Positions 47,701 to 60,115 of a stretch of 64,000 bases of DNA are shown one piece after another. The notes under the pieces were generated by a model. That model was not told where the DNA came from, did not search any database, and worked only from the letters and a program-made list of their open reading frames with translations. The DNA lies in contig OX393552.1 of NCBI GenBank assembly GCA_947650365.1, forward strand, positions 46,640,999-46,704,998, read 5' to 3'. Made by a program: the position numbers and the translations under genes. How positions within the stretch are numbered: the first letter of the stretch is position 1; each line of letters begins with the position of its first letter. This DNA comes from Chamaelirium japonicum. Lineage: Eukaryota > Streptophyta > Magnoliopsida > Liliales > Melanthiaceae.

Positions 47701-50700
47701 CGATCCATTCTAATTCATTCGTACGATCCATTCTAATTCATTCGCACAAATGTATCCATTCTAATTCATTCGTACGATCCATTCTAATTCATTCGCACGA
47801 TCCATTCTAATTCATTCGTACGATCCATTCTAATTCATTCGCATAAATGTAACCTTTCGAATTCATTGTACGATCCATTCTAATTCATTCGTACGATCCA
47901 TTCTAATTCATTCGCACGAATGTAACCATTCTAATTCATTCGTACGATCCATTCTAATTCATTCCTACGATCCATTCTAATTCATTCGCACGAATGTATC
48001 CATTCTAATTCATTTGCACGATCCATTCTAATCCATTCGTATGATCCATTCTAAACCATTCGTACGATCCATTCTAATTCATTCGCACGAATATAACCAT
48101 TCTAATTCATTCATACGATCCATTCTAATTCATTCGCACAATCCATTCTAATGCATTCGTACGATCCATTTTAATTCATTCGTATGATCCATTCTAACTC
48201 ATTTTAGAATGGATCGTACGAACGAATTAGAATAGATCCTATGAACGAATTAGAATGGATACATTCGAGCGAATGAATTAGAATGGATCGTACGAATGGA
48301 TTAGAATGTATCGTACGAATGGATTAGAATGGATCGTACGAATGAATTAGAATGGATCATACAAATGAATTAGAAAGGTTACATTCGTGCGAATGAATTA
48401 GAATGGATCGTACGAATGAATTTGAATGGATTGTACGAATGAATTAGAATGGATCGTACGAATGAATTAGAATGGAATTAGAATTCATTCGTACGATCCA
48501 TTCGAATCCATTCTAATTCATATGCACAAAGGTATCCATTCTAATTCATTCATACGATCTATTCTAATTCATTCGTACGATTCATTCTAATTCATTCGTA
48601 CGATCCATTCTAATTCATTCGCACAATCCGTTCTAATTCATTCCTATGATCCATTCTAATTCATTCGCACGAATATAACCATTCTAATTCATTCGTACAA
48701 TCCATTCTAATTCATTCCTACGATCCATTCTAATTCATTCGCACGAATGTATCCATTCTAATTCATTCGTAGGATCCATTCTAATTCATTAATATGATCC
48801 ATTCTAATTCATACGTACGATCCATTCTAGTTCATATGCACAAAGGTATCCATTCTAATTTATTCGTATGATCCATTCTAATTCATCCGTACGATCTATT
48901 CTAATTCATTCGTATGATCCATTCTAATTCATTCGCACGATCCGTTCTAATTCATTCGTACGATCCATTCTAATTCATTCCTATGATCCATTTTAATTCA
49001 TTCGTATGATCCATTCTAATTCATTCGCTCGAATGTATCCATTCTAATTTATTCGTACGATCCATTCTAATCTATTCTAATTTATTCGCACAAATGTATC
49101 CATTCTAATTCATTCTCACGAATGTAACCTTTCTAATTCATTTGTATGATCCATTTAAATTCATTCGTACGAATGAATAGAATGGATCGTACGAATGAAT
49201 CGTACGAATGAATTAGAATGGATCATGCGAATGAATTAGAATGGATCATGCGAATGAATTAGAATAGATCGTACGAATGAATTAGAATGGATCGTACGAA
49301 TAAATTAGAATGGATCGTGCGAATGAATTAGAATGGATCGTACGAATGAATTAGAATTGATCCACCGAATGAGTTAGAATGGATCATACGAATGAATTAG
49401 AATGGATCTTACGAATGAATTAGAATGGATACATTCGAGCGAATGAATTAGAATAGATCGTAGGAATGAATTAGAATGGATCATACGAATGAATTACAAT
49501 GGATCGTGCGAATAAATTAGAATGGGTACATTCGTGCGAATGAATTAGAATGGATCGTAGGAATGAATTAGAATGGATTGTATGAATGAATTAGAATGGA
49601 TCGTTTGAACGAATTAGAATGGATCGTACGAATGAATTAGAATCATACGATCTAATTCATTCGTACGATCCATTCTAATTCATTCACACGAATGTATCCA
49701 TTCTAATTCATTCGCACAATCCATTCTAATCCATTCGTACTATCCATTCTAATCCATTCGTACGATCCATTCTAATCCATTCGTATGATCCATTCTAATT
49801 CATTCGTATGATCCATTCTAATTCTTTCGTACGATCCATTCTAATTCATTCGCACGAATGTATCCATTCTAATGCATTCGTACGATCCATTCTAATTCAT
49901 TTGTACGATCCATTCTAATCCATTCGTACGATCCATTCTAATTTATTCGTACGATCCATTCTAATTCATTCGTATGATCTATTCTAATTCATTCGCACGA
50001 ATGCAACCATTCTAATTCATTCGTATGATTCATTCTAATTCATTCGTATGAGCTATTCTAATTCATTCGTACGATCCATTCTAATGCATTCGTACGATTC
50101 ATTCTAATTCATTCGCACGATCCATTCTAATTCATTCATACGATCCATTCTTATTCATTCATACGATCCATTCTAATTCATTCGCACAATCCATTCTAAT
50201 TCATTCGTACGATCCATTCTAATTCATTCGTACGATCCATTCTAATTCATTCGTACGATCCATTCTTATTCATTCGTACGATCCATTCTAATTCATTCGC
50301 TCGAATGGCTCCATTCTTATTCATCGCCCAAATGTATCCATTCTAATTCATTCGTACGATCCATTCTAATTCATTCGCACGATCGATTCTAATTCATTCG
50401 TATGGCGAATGAATTAGAACGGATTGTGCGAATGAATTAGAATGGATCGTGCGAATGAATTAGAATGGATCGTATGAATGAATAAGAATGGATCGTACGA
50501 ATGAATTAGAATAGATCGTAGGAATGAATTAGAATGGATCGTACGAATGAATTAGAATGGTTACATTCGTGCGAATGAATTAGAATGGATCGTACGAATG
50601 GATTAGAATGGATCGTACGAATGGATTAGAATGGATTGTATGAATGAATTAGAATGGATCGTACAAATGAATTAGAATGGATTATACGAATGAATTAGAA

Positions 50701-52439
50701 TGGATCGTACGAATGATTTAGAATGGATCGTACGAATGAATTAGAATGGATCGTAGGAATGAATTAGAATGGATCCACCGAATGAGTTAGAATGGATCAT
50801 ACGAATGAATTAGAATGGATCGTACGAATGAATTAGAATGGATCGTATGAATGAATTAGAATGGATCATATGAATGAATTATAATGGATCGTGCGAATGA
50901 ATTAGAATGGATCGTACGAATGAATTAGAATAGATACATTCGTGCGAATGAATTAGAATGGATCGTATGAATAAAAAAGAATGGATCGTACGAATGAATT
51001 AGAATGTATCGTACGAATGAATTTGAATGGATCGTACGAATGAATTAGAATGGATACATTCGTGCGAATGAATTAGAATAGATCATACGAATGAATTAGA
51101 ATGGATCGTACAAATGAATTAGAATCGATACATTCGTGCGAATGAATGAGAATGGATCGTACAAATTAATTAGAATGGATCGTACGAATAAATTAAAATA
51201 GATATATTCGTGTGAATGAATTAGAATGGATCGTACGAATGAATTAGAATTGATACATTCGTGCGAAGGAATTAGAATGGATCGTACGAATGAATTAGAT
51301 CGGCTAGTGCGATTGAATTAGAATAAATCGTATGAATGAATTAGAATAGATCGCACGAATGTATTAGAATGAATCATACTAATGACTTAGAATCGATCGT
51401 GCGAATGAATTAGAATGTATCGTACAAATGAATTAGAAAGGATACATTTGTGATAAAGAATTTGAATAGATCGTACGAATGAATTAGAATGGATCGTAAG
51501 AATAAATTAGAATAGATCGTACGAATGAATTATAATAGATCATACGAATGAAATACAATGGATCGTGCGAATGAATTAGAATGGATCGTACGAATGAATA
51601 AGAATGGATACATTCGTACGAATGAATTAGAATGGATCGTATGAATGAATTAGAATGGATCGTCCGAATGAATAAGAATGGATCATACGAATGAATAAGA
51701 ATGGATTGTGCGAATGAATTAGAATGGATCGTACGAATGAATTAGTACGGATACATTCGTGCGAATGAATTAGAATGGATCGTACGAATGAATTAGAATG
51801 GATACATTCATACGAATGAAATAGAATGGATCGTACGAATGAATTAAAAAGGATACATTCATGCAAATGAATTAGAATAGATCGTACAAATGAATTAGAA
51901 TGGATCGTACAATTGAATTAGAATGGATACATTTGTGCGAATGAATTAGAATGGATCTTCCGAATGAATTAGAATGGATCGTACGAATGAATAAGAATGT
52001 ATCGTGTGAATGAATTAAAATGGATCGTACGAATGAATTAGATTGGATCGTACGAATGGATTAGAATGCATCGTACGAATGAATTAGGTTGGAGCGTACG
52101 AATGAATTCGATTGGAGCGTTCAAATGAAATAGAATGGATCGCACGAAAGAATTAGAATGGATACATTCGTGCGAATGATTTAGAATGGATCGTACGAAT
52201 GAATTAGAATGGATCATACGAATGGATTAGAATGGGTCGTGCGAATGAATTAGAATGAATCGTAAGAATGAATTATAATGGATACATTCGTGCAAATGAA
52301 TTAGAATGGATCATACGATTGGATTAGAATGCATCGTACGAATGAATTAAAATGGATCGTGCGAATGAATTAGAATGAATCGTTCGAATGAATTAGAATG
52401 GATACATTCGTGCGAATGAATAAGAATAGATCGTACGAA

Positions 52440-55400
52440 CAAATTAGAATTGATCGTACGAATAAATTAGAATGGATCGTGCGAATGAATTAGAATGGAT
52501 CGTACAAATGAATTAGAATGGTTACATTCGTACGAATGAATTAGAATGGATCGTACGAATGAATTAGAATGAATCGTACGAATGAATTAGTATGGATCGT
52601 GCGAATGAATTAGAATGGATCGTGCGAATGAATTAGAATGGATACATTCATCCAAATGAATTAGAATGGATCGTGCGAATGAATTAGAATGGATCGTATG
52701 AACGAATTAGAATAGATCGTACGAATGAATTAGAATGGATACATTTGAGCGAATGAATTAGAATGGATCGTACGAATGAATTAGAATGGATCATAGGAAT
52801 GAATTAGAATGGATCGTGCAACTGAATTAGAATGGATACATTCGTGCGAATGAATAAGAATGGATCGTGCGAATGAATTAGAATGGATCGTACGAATGAA
52901 TTAGAATGGATACATTCAAGCGAATGAATTAGAAAGGATCGTACGAATGAATTAGAATGGATATATTTGTGCGAATGAATTAGAATGGATCATATGATTG
53001 AATTAGAATTGATCATACGAATGAATTAGAATGGATCGTATGAATGAATTAGAATGGATCGTACGAATCAATTAGAATGGCTCGTACGAATGGATTAGAA
53101 TGGATCGTATGAATGGATCATGCGAATAAATTAGAATGGATCGTATGAATGAATTAGAATGGATCGTACGAATGAATTAAAATGGATACATTTGAGCGAA
53201 TGAATTAGAATAGATAGTAGGAATGAATTAGAATGGATCATACGAATGAATTAGAATGGATCGTGCGAATGAATTAGAATGGATTGTACGAATGAATTAG
53301 AATGGATACATTCGAGCGAATGAATTAGAATAGATCGTAGGAATGAATTAGAATGGATCATACGAATGAATTAGAATAGATCGTGCGAATGAATTAGAAT
53401 GGATTGTACGAATGAATTAGAATGAATCATACGAATGAATTAGAATGGATCATATGAATGAATTAGAATGGATCATAGGAATGAATTAGAATGGATCGTA
53501 CGAATAAACTAGAATGGATCATGCGAATGAATTAGAATAGATCGTACGAATGAATTAGAATGGATCGTACGAATAAATTAGAATGGATCATGCGAATGAA
53601 TTAGAAAGGATCGTACGAATGAATTAGAATGGATCCACCGAATGAGTTATAATGGATCATACAATTGAATTAGAATGGATCATGCGAATGAATTAAAATA
53701 GATCGTACGAATGAATTAAAATGGATCGTACGAATAAATTTGAATGGATCATGTGATTGTGCGAATGAATTAGAATGGATCGTATGAATGAATAAGAATG
53801 GATCATACGAATGAATTAGAATGGATCGTGCGAATGAATTAGAATGAATCGTACGAATGTATTAGAATGGATCGTACGAATGAATTAGAATAAATCGTAC
53901 GATCCATTCTAATTCATTCGTTCGATCCATTCTAATTCATTCGCACGAATGTATCCATTCTAATTCATTTGTACAATCCATTCTAATTCATTGGCACGAT
54001 CCATTCTAATTCATTCATATGATCCATTCTAATTCATTCCTACGATCCATTCTAATTCATTCTCACGAATGTAACCTTTCTAATTCATTTTTATGATCCA
54101 TTCTAATTAGAATGGATCGTGCGAATGAATTAGAATAGATTGTACGAATGAATTAGAATGGATACATTCGTGCGAGAATGAATCGTACGATCCATTCTAA
54201 TTCATTCGTCCGATCCATTCTAATTCATTCGCACAAATGTATCCATTCTAATTCATTCGTGCGATCCTTTCTAATTCATTCATATGATCCATTCTAATTC
54301 ATTCTCACGAATGTAACCTTTCTAATTCATTTGTACGATCCATTCTAATTAGAAAGGTTACATTCGAGCGAATGAATTAGAATAGATCGTAGGAATGAAT
54401 TAGAATGAATCATACGAATGAATTAGAATGGATCGTGCGAATGAATTAGAATGAATCGTACGAATGCATTAGAATGGATCGTACGAATGAATTAGAATGA
54501 ATCGTACGAACGAATTAGAATGGATGGTACGAACGAATTAGAATGGATCATACGAACGAATTAGAATGGATCGTACGAATGAATTAGAATGGATACATTC
54601 GAGCAAATGAATTAGAATGGATCGTACGAATGAATTAGAATGGATCATACGAATGGATTAGAATGGATACATTCGAGCGAATGAATTAGAATAGATCGTA
54701 GGAATGAATTAGAATGGATCATATGAATGAATTAGAATGGATCGTGCGAATGAATTAGAATGGATTGTATGAATAAATTAGAATGGATACATTCGAGCGA
54801 ATGAATTAGAATAGATCGTAAGAATGAATTAGAATGGATCATACGAATGAATTAGAATGGATCGTGCGAATGAATTAGAATGGATTGTACGAATGAATTA
54901 GAATGGATACATTCGTGCGAATGAATTAGAATGGATCGTACGAATGAATTAGAATTGATCGTGCAAATGAATTAGAATGGATACATTCTTGTGTACGAAT
55001 GAATTAGAATGGATTGTACGAACGAATTAGAATGGATCGTATGAATGAATTACAATGGATCGTACGAATGGATTAGAATGGATCGTACGAATGGATCATG
55101 CAAATGAATTAGAATGGATCGTACGAATGAATTAGAATGGATCGTACGAATGAATTAGAATGGATACATTCGTGCGAATGAATTAGAATGGATTGTGCGA
55201 ATAAATTAGAACGGATTATGAGAATGAATTAGAATGGATCATGCGAATGAATTAGAATGGATCATATGAATGAATAAGAATGGATCGTATGAATGAATTA
55301 GAATGGATACATTCGAGCGAATGAATTTGAATGGATTAGAATGGATCGTACGAATGAATTAGAATGGATCGTACGAATGAATTAGAATGGATCGTACAAA

Positions 55401-57900
55401 TGAATTAGAATGGATACATTTGTGCGAATTAATTTGAATGGATCGTACGAATGAATTAGAATGGATCGTATGAACGAATTAGAATGGATCGTACGAATGA
55501 ATTAGAATGGATACATTCGAGCGAATGAATTAGAATGGATCATACGAAGGGATTAGAATGGATCGTACGAATGGATTAGAATGGATCGTACGAATGGATT
55601 AGAATGGATCGTACGGATGAATTAGAATGGATCATACAAATGGATTAGAAAGGTTACATTCATGAGAATGAATTAGAATGGATCGTACGAATGAATTAGA
55701 ATGGATACATTCGAGTGAATGAATTAGAATGGATCGTACGAATGAATTAGAATGGATCATAGGAATGAATTAGAATGGATCGTGCAAATGAATTATAATG
55801 GATACATTCGTGTGAATGAATTAGAATGGATCGTAGGAAAGAATTAGAATGGATCGTACGAATGAATTAGAATGGTTACATTCGTGCAAATGAATTAGAA
55901 TGGATCATAGGAATGAATTAGAACGGATCGTGCGAATGAATTAGAATGGATCGTACGAATGAATTAGAATGGATCGCACGAATGAATTAGAATGGATCGT
56001 ACGAATGAATTAGAATGGATACATTCGAGCGAATGAATTAGAATGGATCGTACGAATGAATTAGAATGGATCGAACGAATGAATTAGAATGGATACATTC
56101 GAGCGAATGAATTAGAATAGATCGTAGGAATGAATTAGAATGGATCATACAAATGAATTAGAATAGATCGTAGGAATGAATTAGAATGGATGATACGAAT
56201 GAATTAGAATGGATCGTACGAACGAATTAGAATGGATCGTACGAACGAATTAGAATGGATCATATGAACGAATTAGAATGGATCGTACGAATGAATTAGA
56301 ATGGATACATTCGACCGAATGAATTAGAATGGATCGTACGAATGAATTTGAATGGATCATAGGAATGAATTAGAATGGATCGTGCAAATGAATTCGAATG
56401 GATACATTCATGCGAATAAATTGGAATGGATCGTACGAATAAATTAGAATGGATCGTACGAATGAATTAGAATGGTTACATTCGTGCGAATGAATTAGAA
56501 TGGATTGTACGAATGGATTAGAATGGATCGTACAAATGGATTAGAACGCATTGTACGAATGAATTAGAATAGATACATTTGTGTGAATGAATTAGATTGC
56601 ATCGTACGAATGAATTTGAATCGATCGGACGAATGAATTAGAATGGATCGTACGAATGAATTAGAATGGATCATAGGAATGAATTAGAATGGATCGTGCA
56701 AATGAATTAGAATGGATACATTCGTGCGAATGAATTAGAATGGATCGTGCGAATGAATTAGAATGGATCGTACGAATGAATTAGAATGGATATATTTGAA
56801 CGAATAAATTAGAATGGATCATACGAATAAATTAGAATGGATCGTACGAATGAATTAGAATGGATCGTGTGAATGAATTAGAATCGATCGTACGAATGAA
56901 TTAGATCGTACGAATGAATTAGAATGGATCGTACGAATGAACTAAAATGGATACATTCATACGACTGAATTAGAATGGATCGTGTGAATTAATTAGAATG
57001 GATCGTACGAATGAATTTGAATGGATACATTTGTGCGAATGAATCTGAATGGATTGTATGAATGAATTACAATAGATCGTACGAATGAATTAGAATGGAT
57101 CGTACGGATGAATTAGAATAGCTCATACGAATGACTTAGAATGAATCGTACGAATGAATTAGAATGGTTACATTCGTGCGAATGAATTAGAATAGATCGT
57201 ACGAATGAATTAGAATGGATCGTACGAATAAATTAGAATGGATCGTGCGAATGAATTAGAATGGATCGTACGAATGAATTAGAATGGATCCACCGAATGA
57301 GTTAGAATGGATCATACGAATGAATTAGAATGGATCGTACGAATGAATTAGAATGGATTGTGCGAATGAATTAGAATGTATCGTATGAATGAATAAGAAT
57401 GGATCGTATGAATGAATTAGAATGGATCATGCGAATGAATTAGAATGAATCGTACGAATGCATTAGAATGGATCGTACGAATGAATTAGAATGAATCGTA
57501 CGATCCATTCTAATTCATTCGTCCGATCCATTCTAATTCATTCGCACGAATGTATCCATTCTAATTCATTCCTACAATCCATTCTAATTCATTCGCATGA
57601 TCCATTCTAATTCATTCGTATGATCCATTCTAATTCATTCCTACGATCTATTCTAATTCATTCGCTTGAATGTATCCAATCTAATTCATTCGTACAATCA
57701 ATTCTAATTCATTCGCACGATCCATTCTAATTCATTCGTATGATCCATTCTAATTCATTCGTACGATCCATTCTAATTCATTCGTATGATCCATTCTAAC
57801 TCATTCGCACAAATGTATCCATTCTAATTCATTCGTACGATCTATTCTAATTCATTCGCACGATCCATTCTAATTCATTCGTACGATCCATTCTAATTCA
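52440..57900. repeat. Internal segmental duplicate C2 (partner at ~42200-47700)
   Basis: The second copy of the 5.4-kb block, ending where the CACTA element is inserted. Both copies contain the small island of forward units flanked by reverse units (43637-44090 and 53898-54350). The two copies differ by scattered substitutions and a few unit gains or losses. Confidence 0.85.
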
Positions 57901-57903
57901 TTC

Positions 57904-58650
57904 CACTACAACAAAGAGGGTCTTTACCGACGGACATTTTTATCACCGTCGGTAATAATACACTTTTTACCGACGGTGACAATAATATCCGTCGGTATTA
58001 TAACTTCAATTTTTTAAATTTTTTTTGCATATTTATTACCGACGGTCAAATAGTATTCGTCGGTACAATTATTTATACCGACGGTACATATATGTACCGT
58101 CGGTAATATACTTTATACCGACGGCTTCATAAAGACCGTCGATAAAATGTCATGACGGAACTCAGCGTAAAAACCAAGTCTCTGGAAAAAATAGAACCCT
58201 GAGTTTCGTCGGAGATTGTTACCGACGGACTTTATATTTCCGTCGGTATAAATATTTATACCGACGGAGATTATATGGCCGTCGGTACGATACCGACGGT
58301 AATTAAATATCCGTCGGTAAAATTGTCCCGACGAAACTCAGGGTAAAAACCGAGCCTCTGGAAAAAAATGGAACCCTGAGTTTCGTCGGCGGTTTTTACC
58401 GACGGACTAAATATTTCCGTCGGCATAACTAATTATACCGACGGAAATTATATGTCCGTCGATACAATACCGACGGTAATTAAATATCCGTCGGTAAAAT
58501 TGTCCCGACGAAACTCAGGGTGAAAACCCGAGCCTCTGGAAAAAATGGAACCCTGAGTTTCGTCGCTGATTTGTACCGACGGACATTATTATACCGTCGG
58601 TATAAAGTAATTATACCGACGGAAATTATAGTTCCGTCGGTAAAAACTCC
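57904..58650. repeat. CACTA left terminal and subterminal repeats with three foldbacks
   Basis: The terminus CACTACAACAAAG is followed by many copies of ACCGACGG and its complement CCGTCGGT, often in facing pairs, from 57926 to about 58640. Three foldbacks recur. Two have a perfect 15-bp stem GACGAAACTCAGGGT (58330-58344 with 58373-58387; 58507-58521 with 58550-58564). One is imperfect (58154-58168 with 58196-58210). The two perfect ones lie 177 bp apart in a larger tandem unit. Such motifs are binding sites for CACTA transposition proteins in known elements; here that is inference. Confidence 0.85.
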
Positions 58651-59091
58651 TTACTTATCCACCACAGCCTGCACCCTTTTCTTTTTGTGTTTCGACTCCG
58701 GCGCGCGCCCCTCTCTCAATCTCTCTCTCTCTCTCATCGACCCGACCCCCCGGCGACCCCGTCCCCCTCCGGCAGCCCCGCGATCCCCTCCGGCCACCCA
58801 TCCCCCTCCCGGCCACCCATCCCCCTCCCGACCTCCGCCCCTCCCCGGCCTCCCGGCCCTCTCTCTCTCTCCCCGGCCTCCTCCCCCCCTCCCCGGCCTC
58901 CCTAGCAGCCTTCCCTCTCTCTCTCTCTCTCTCTCTCTCTACTTCACCTGTCTCTCTCTCTCTCGATCTAAACCCCCCCTCCGGCCGGCCACCCATCCCC
59001 TCCCTTGCACCTCCGGCCACCCCTCCGCTTTCTCGCGCCACCGACTACGACACCCATCCTCCTCCTTCTCGAGGCCTGCCGACCATCGCTG
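58651..59091 (+). promoter_or_regulatory. GC- and CT-rich stretch, probable promoter and non-coding first exon of the transposase gene
   Basis: Composition changes sharply to C-rich with CT runs (58914-58940 and 58951-58965). Open frames here are low-complexity Pro/Ser/Arg on one strand and Arg/Glu/Gly on the other, so I do not call a protein. A good splice donor (CTG|GTGAGC) at 59091/59092 and an acceptor before the transposase ATG suggest a non-coding leader exon with a CT-rich 5' UTR. No convincing TATA box was found. Confidence 0.45.
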
Positions 59092-59379
59092 GTGAGCTCC
59101 TCCTCCTCCTCCCTTTCCCCCTTCGGTTAATTTGTGGTAATATATTGTGGTAATTTTTATTTAGGTAAAATCACAGGAATTAAATATAGTGTGGTATTGT
59201 GGTAATATATTGTGGTAATTTATTTAGGTAATATATTGTGGTAATTTTTATTAGGTAATTTATTGTGGTAATTTTTATCTTGTGGTAATATATTATGATT
59301 TACAACAATACCATAATTTGTGGTAATATATTTGTGGTAATATATTGTGGTTAATTCCCTCATTTGGTAATTTTTACAC

Positions 59380-59590
59380 TGTTTTAAAACTCGCCGAGTC
59401 GACTCGAAACTCGGCCGAGTTAACTCGACTCGGCTGAGTTTCGATCCGACTCGGTCCAAAACTCGAGTTTCGATCCGACTCGGCTGAGTTTCGATCCGAC
59501 TCGAGTTTTGTCGGGTTTTAGCCGAGTTGTCGTGTCTACTCGACTCATTAAGGTTTCGAGTCGAGTCGAGTTTTCATGTTTTAAAACATT
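59380..59590. mobile_element. MITE-like foldback element, TGTTTTAAAAC ends
   Basis: The left end TGTTTTAAAACTCGCCGAG and the right end (reverse complement TGTTTTAAAACATGAAAAC) form imperfect inverted repeats, each continuing into ACTCGACTCGAAAC-like sequence. The interior is made of CTCGACTCGG and GTTTCGATCCGACTCG repeats. About 210 bp with no coding capacity fits a non-autonomous foldback or MITE. The family is not identified and the target duplication is not clear. Confidence 0.45.
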
Positions 59591-59645
59591 GATTTTTATC
59601 CTATCAAAACTGAATTGAATGGGGGGCAAAATGTAGTTTTTAGAC

Positions 59646-59770
59646 TAGGGTGAGCGTCGGTTTTGTCGGTCGGTTTCGGTGTGGGTTTTGTCGGTTATAT
59701 TTTTTTCGGTTTACGAAAAATCAAGATCGAAACCGAAACCGAAATGGTCGGTTTTTGTCGGTTCGGTGTG
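59646..59770. repeat. CGGTTTCGGT-rich repeat, possible hAT-type MITE remnant
   Basis: It begins TAGGGTGAGCGTCGG and contains repeated CGGTTTCGGT and its complement (GAAACCGAAACCGAAAT). Plant hAT-like MITEs often start TAGGG and hold such stretches. No matching right terminus was found, so the call is weak. Confidence 0.3.
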
Positions 59771-60115
59771 ATATGAGGTATGCTAAAGCCATAAATCTAC
59801 TCGAGCGATAGAGAGAACCGTCAGACCCCAAGTGTTTACTTGATGAGGCTCCCTGACTTGTTGACTTACTGTCGCATAACTTTGGTGCTATGCCTAGCAT
59901 TCGAACTATCAGCAGTTCAAATGCTGGCCAGCAACCCTAGGTTTACTATGTGACTAGTCTACTCATCATAATACACTCATCCATTAGGGATGTGGATGGC
60001 CTGTAGAAGTTTTGGTTCGGTGTTCCATACCCGGGAACCGAAACCGAAATTGTGCGGAGTCTTATAACATTGTTTGAAATTATATGTCAGGTGTTGTATA
60101 GCCAGATAGACGAAG

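Larger units (their letters stand above)
31358..57903. repeat. Minisatellite array, right part
   Basis: Same 23-bp and 28-bp units as 1-18177, again in blocks of alternating orientation. Main reverse blocks are about 32797-34585, 35018-36904, 39812-41175, 41870-43637, 44090-47293, 50404-53898 and 54350-57495. Main forward blocks are 36904-39810, 41180-41870, 47293-48205, 48480-49160, 49645-50400 and 57495-57903. A rare unit containing CCACCGAATGAGTTA occurs near 35632, 43378, 47092, 49355, 50772, 53634 and 57290 and marks related blocks. I see no gene or mobile-element end inside. The array stops at the CACTA terminus. Confidence 0.97.
59092..60090 (+). other. Probable leader intron, filled with repeats
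   Basis: The stretch runs from donor GTGAGC to an acceptor TATATGTCAG (60081-60090) or ATAGCCAG (to 60105), both just before the ATG at 60116. It contains AT-rich TTGTGGTAATATA repeats (59130-59350), a foldback element (59380-59590), and a CGGTTTCGGT-rich part (59646-59770) with related sequence near 60013-60050. No coding region is seen. Splicing is predicted only from sequence. Confidence 0.4.

Noticed and set aside
1-57903. Centromere or telomere identity of the array
   Set aside because: No telomere-type TTTAGGG runs are seen, and nothing in sequence alone shows centromere function. Strand-mixed 23/28-bp units are not typical of the ~150-180-bp centromere satellites.
58520-59095. 191-codon Pro/Ser-rich frame in the CACTA left part
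   Set aside because: It starts at GTG inside subterminal repeats and consists of low-complexity CT-rich translation; better explained as leader sequence.
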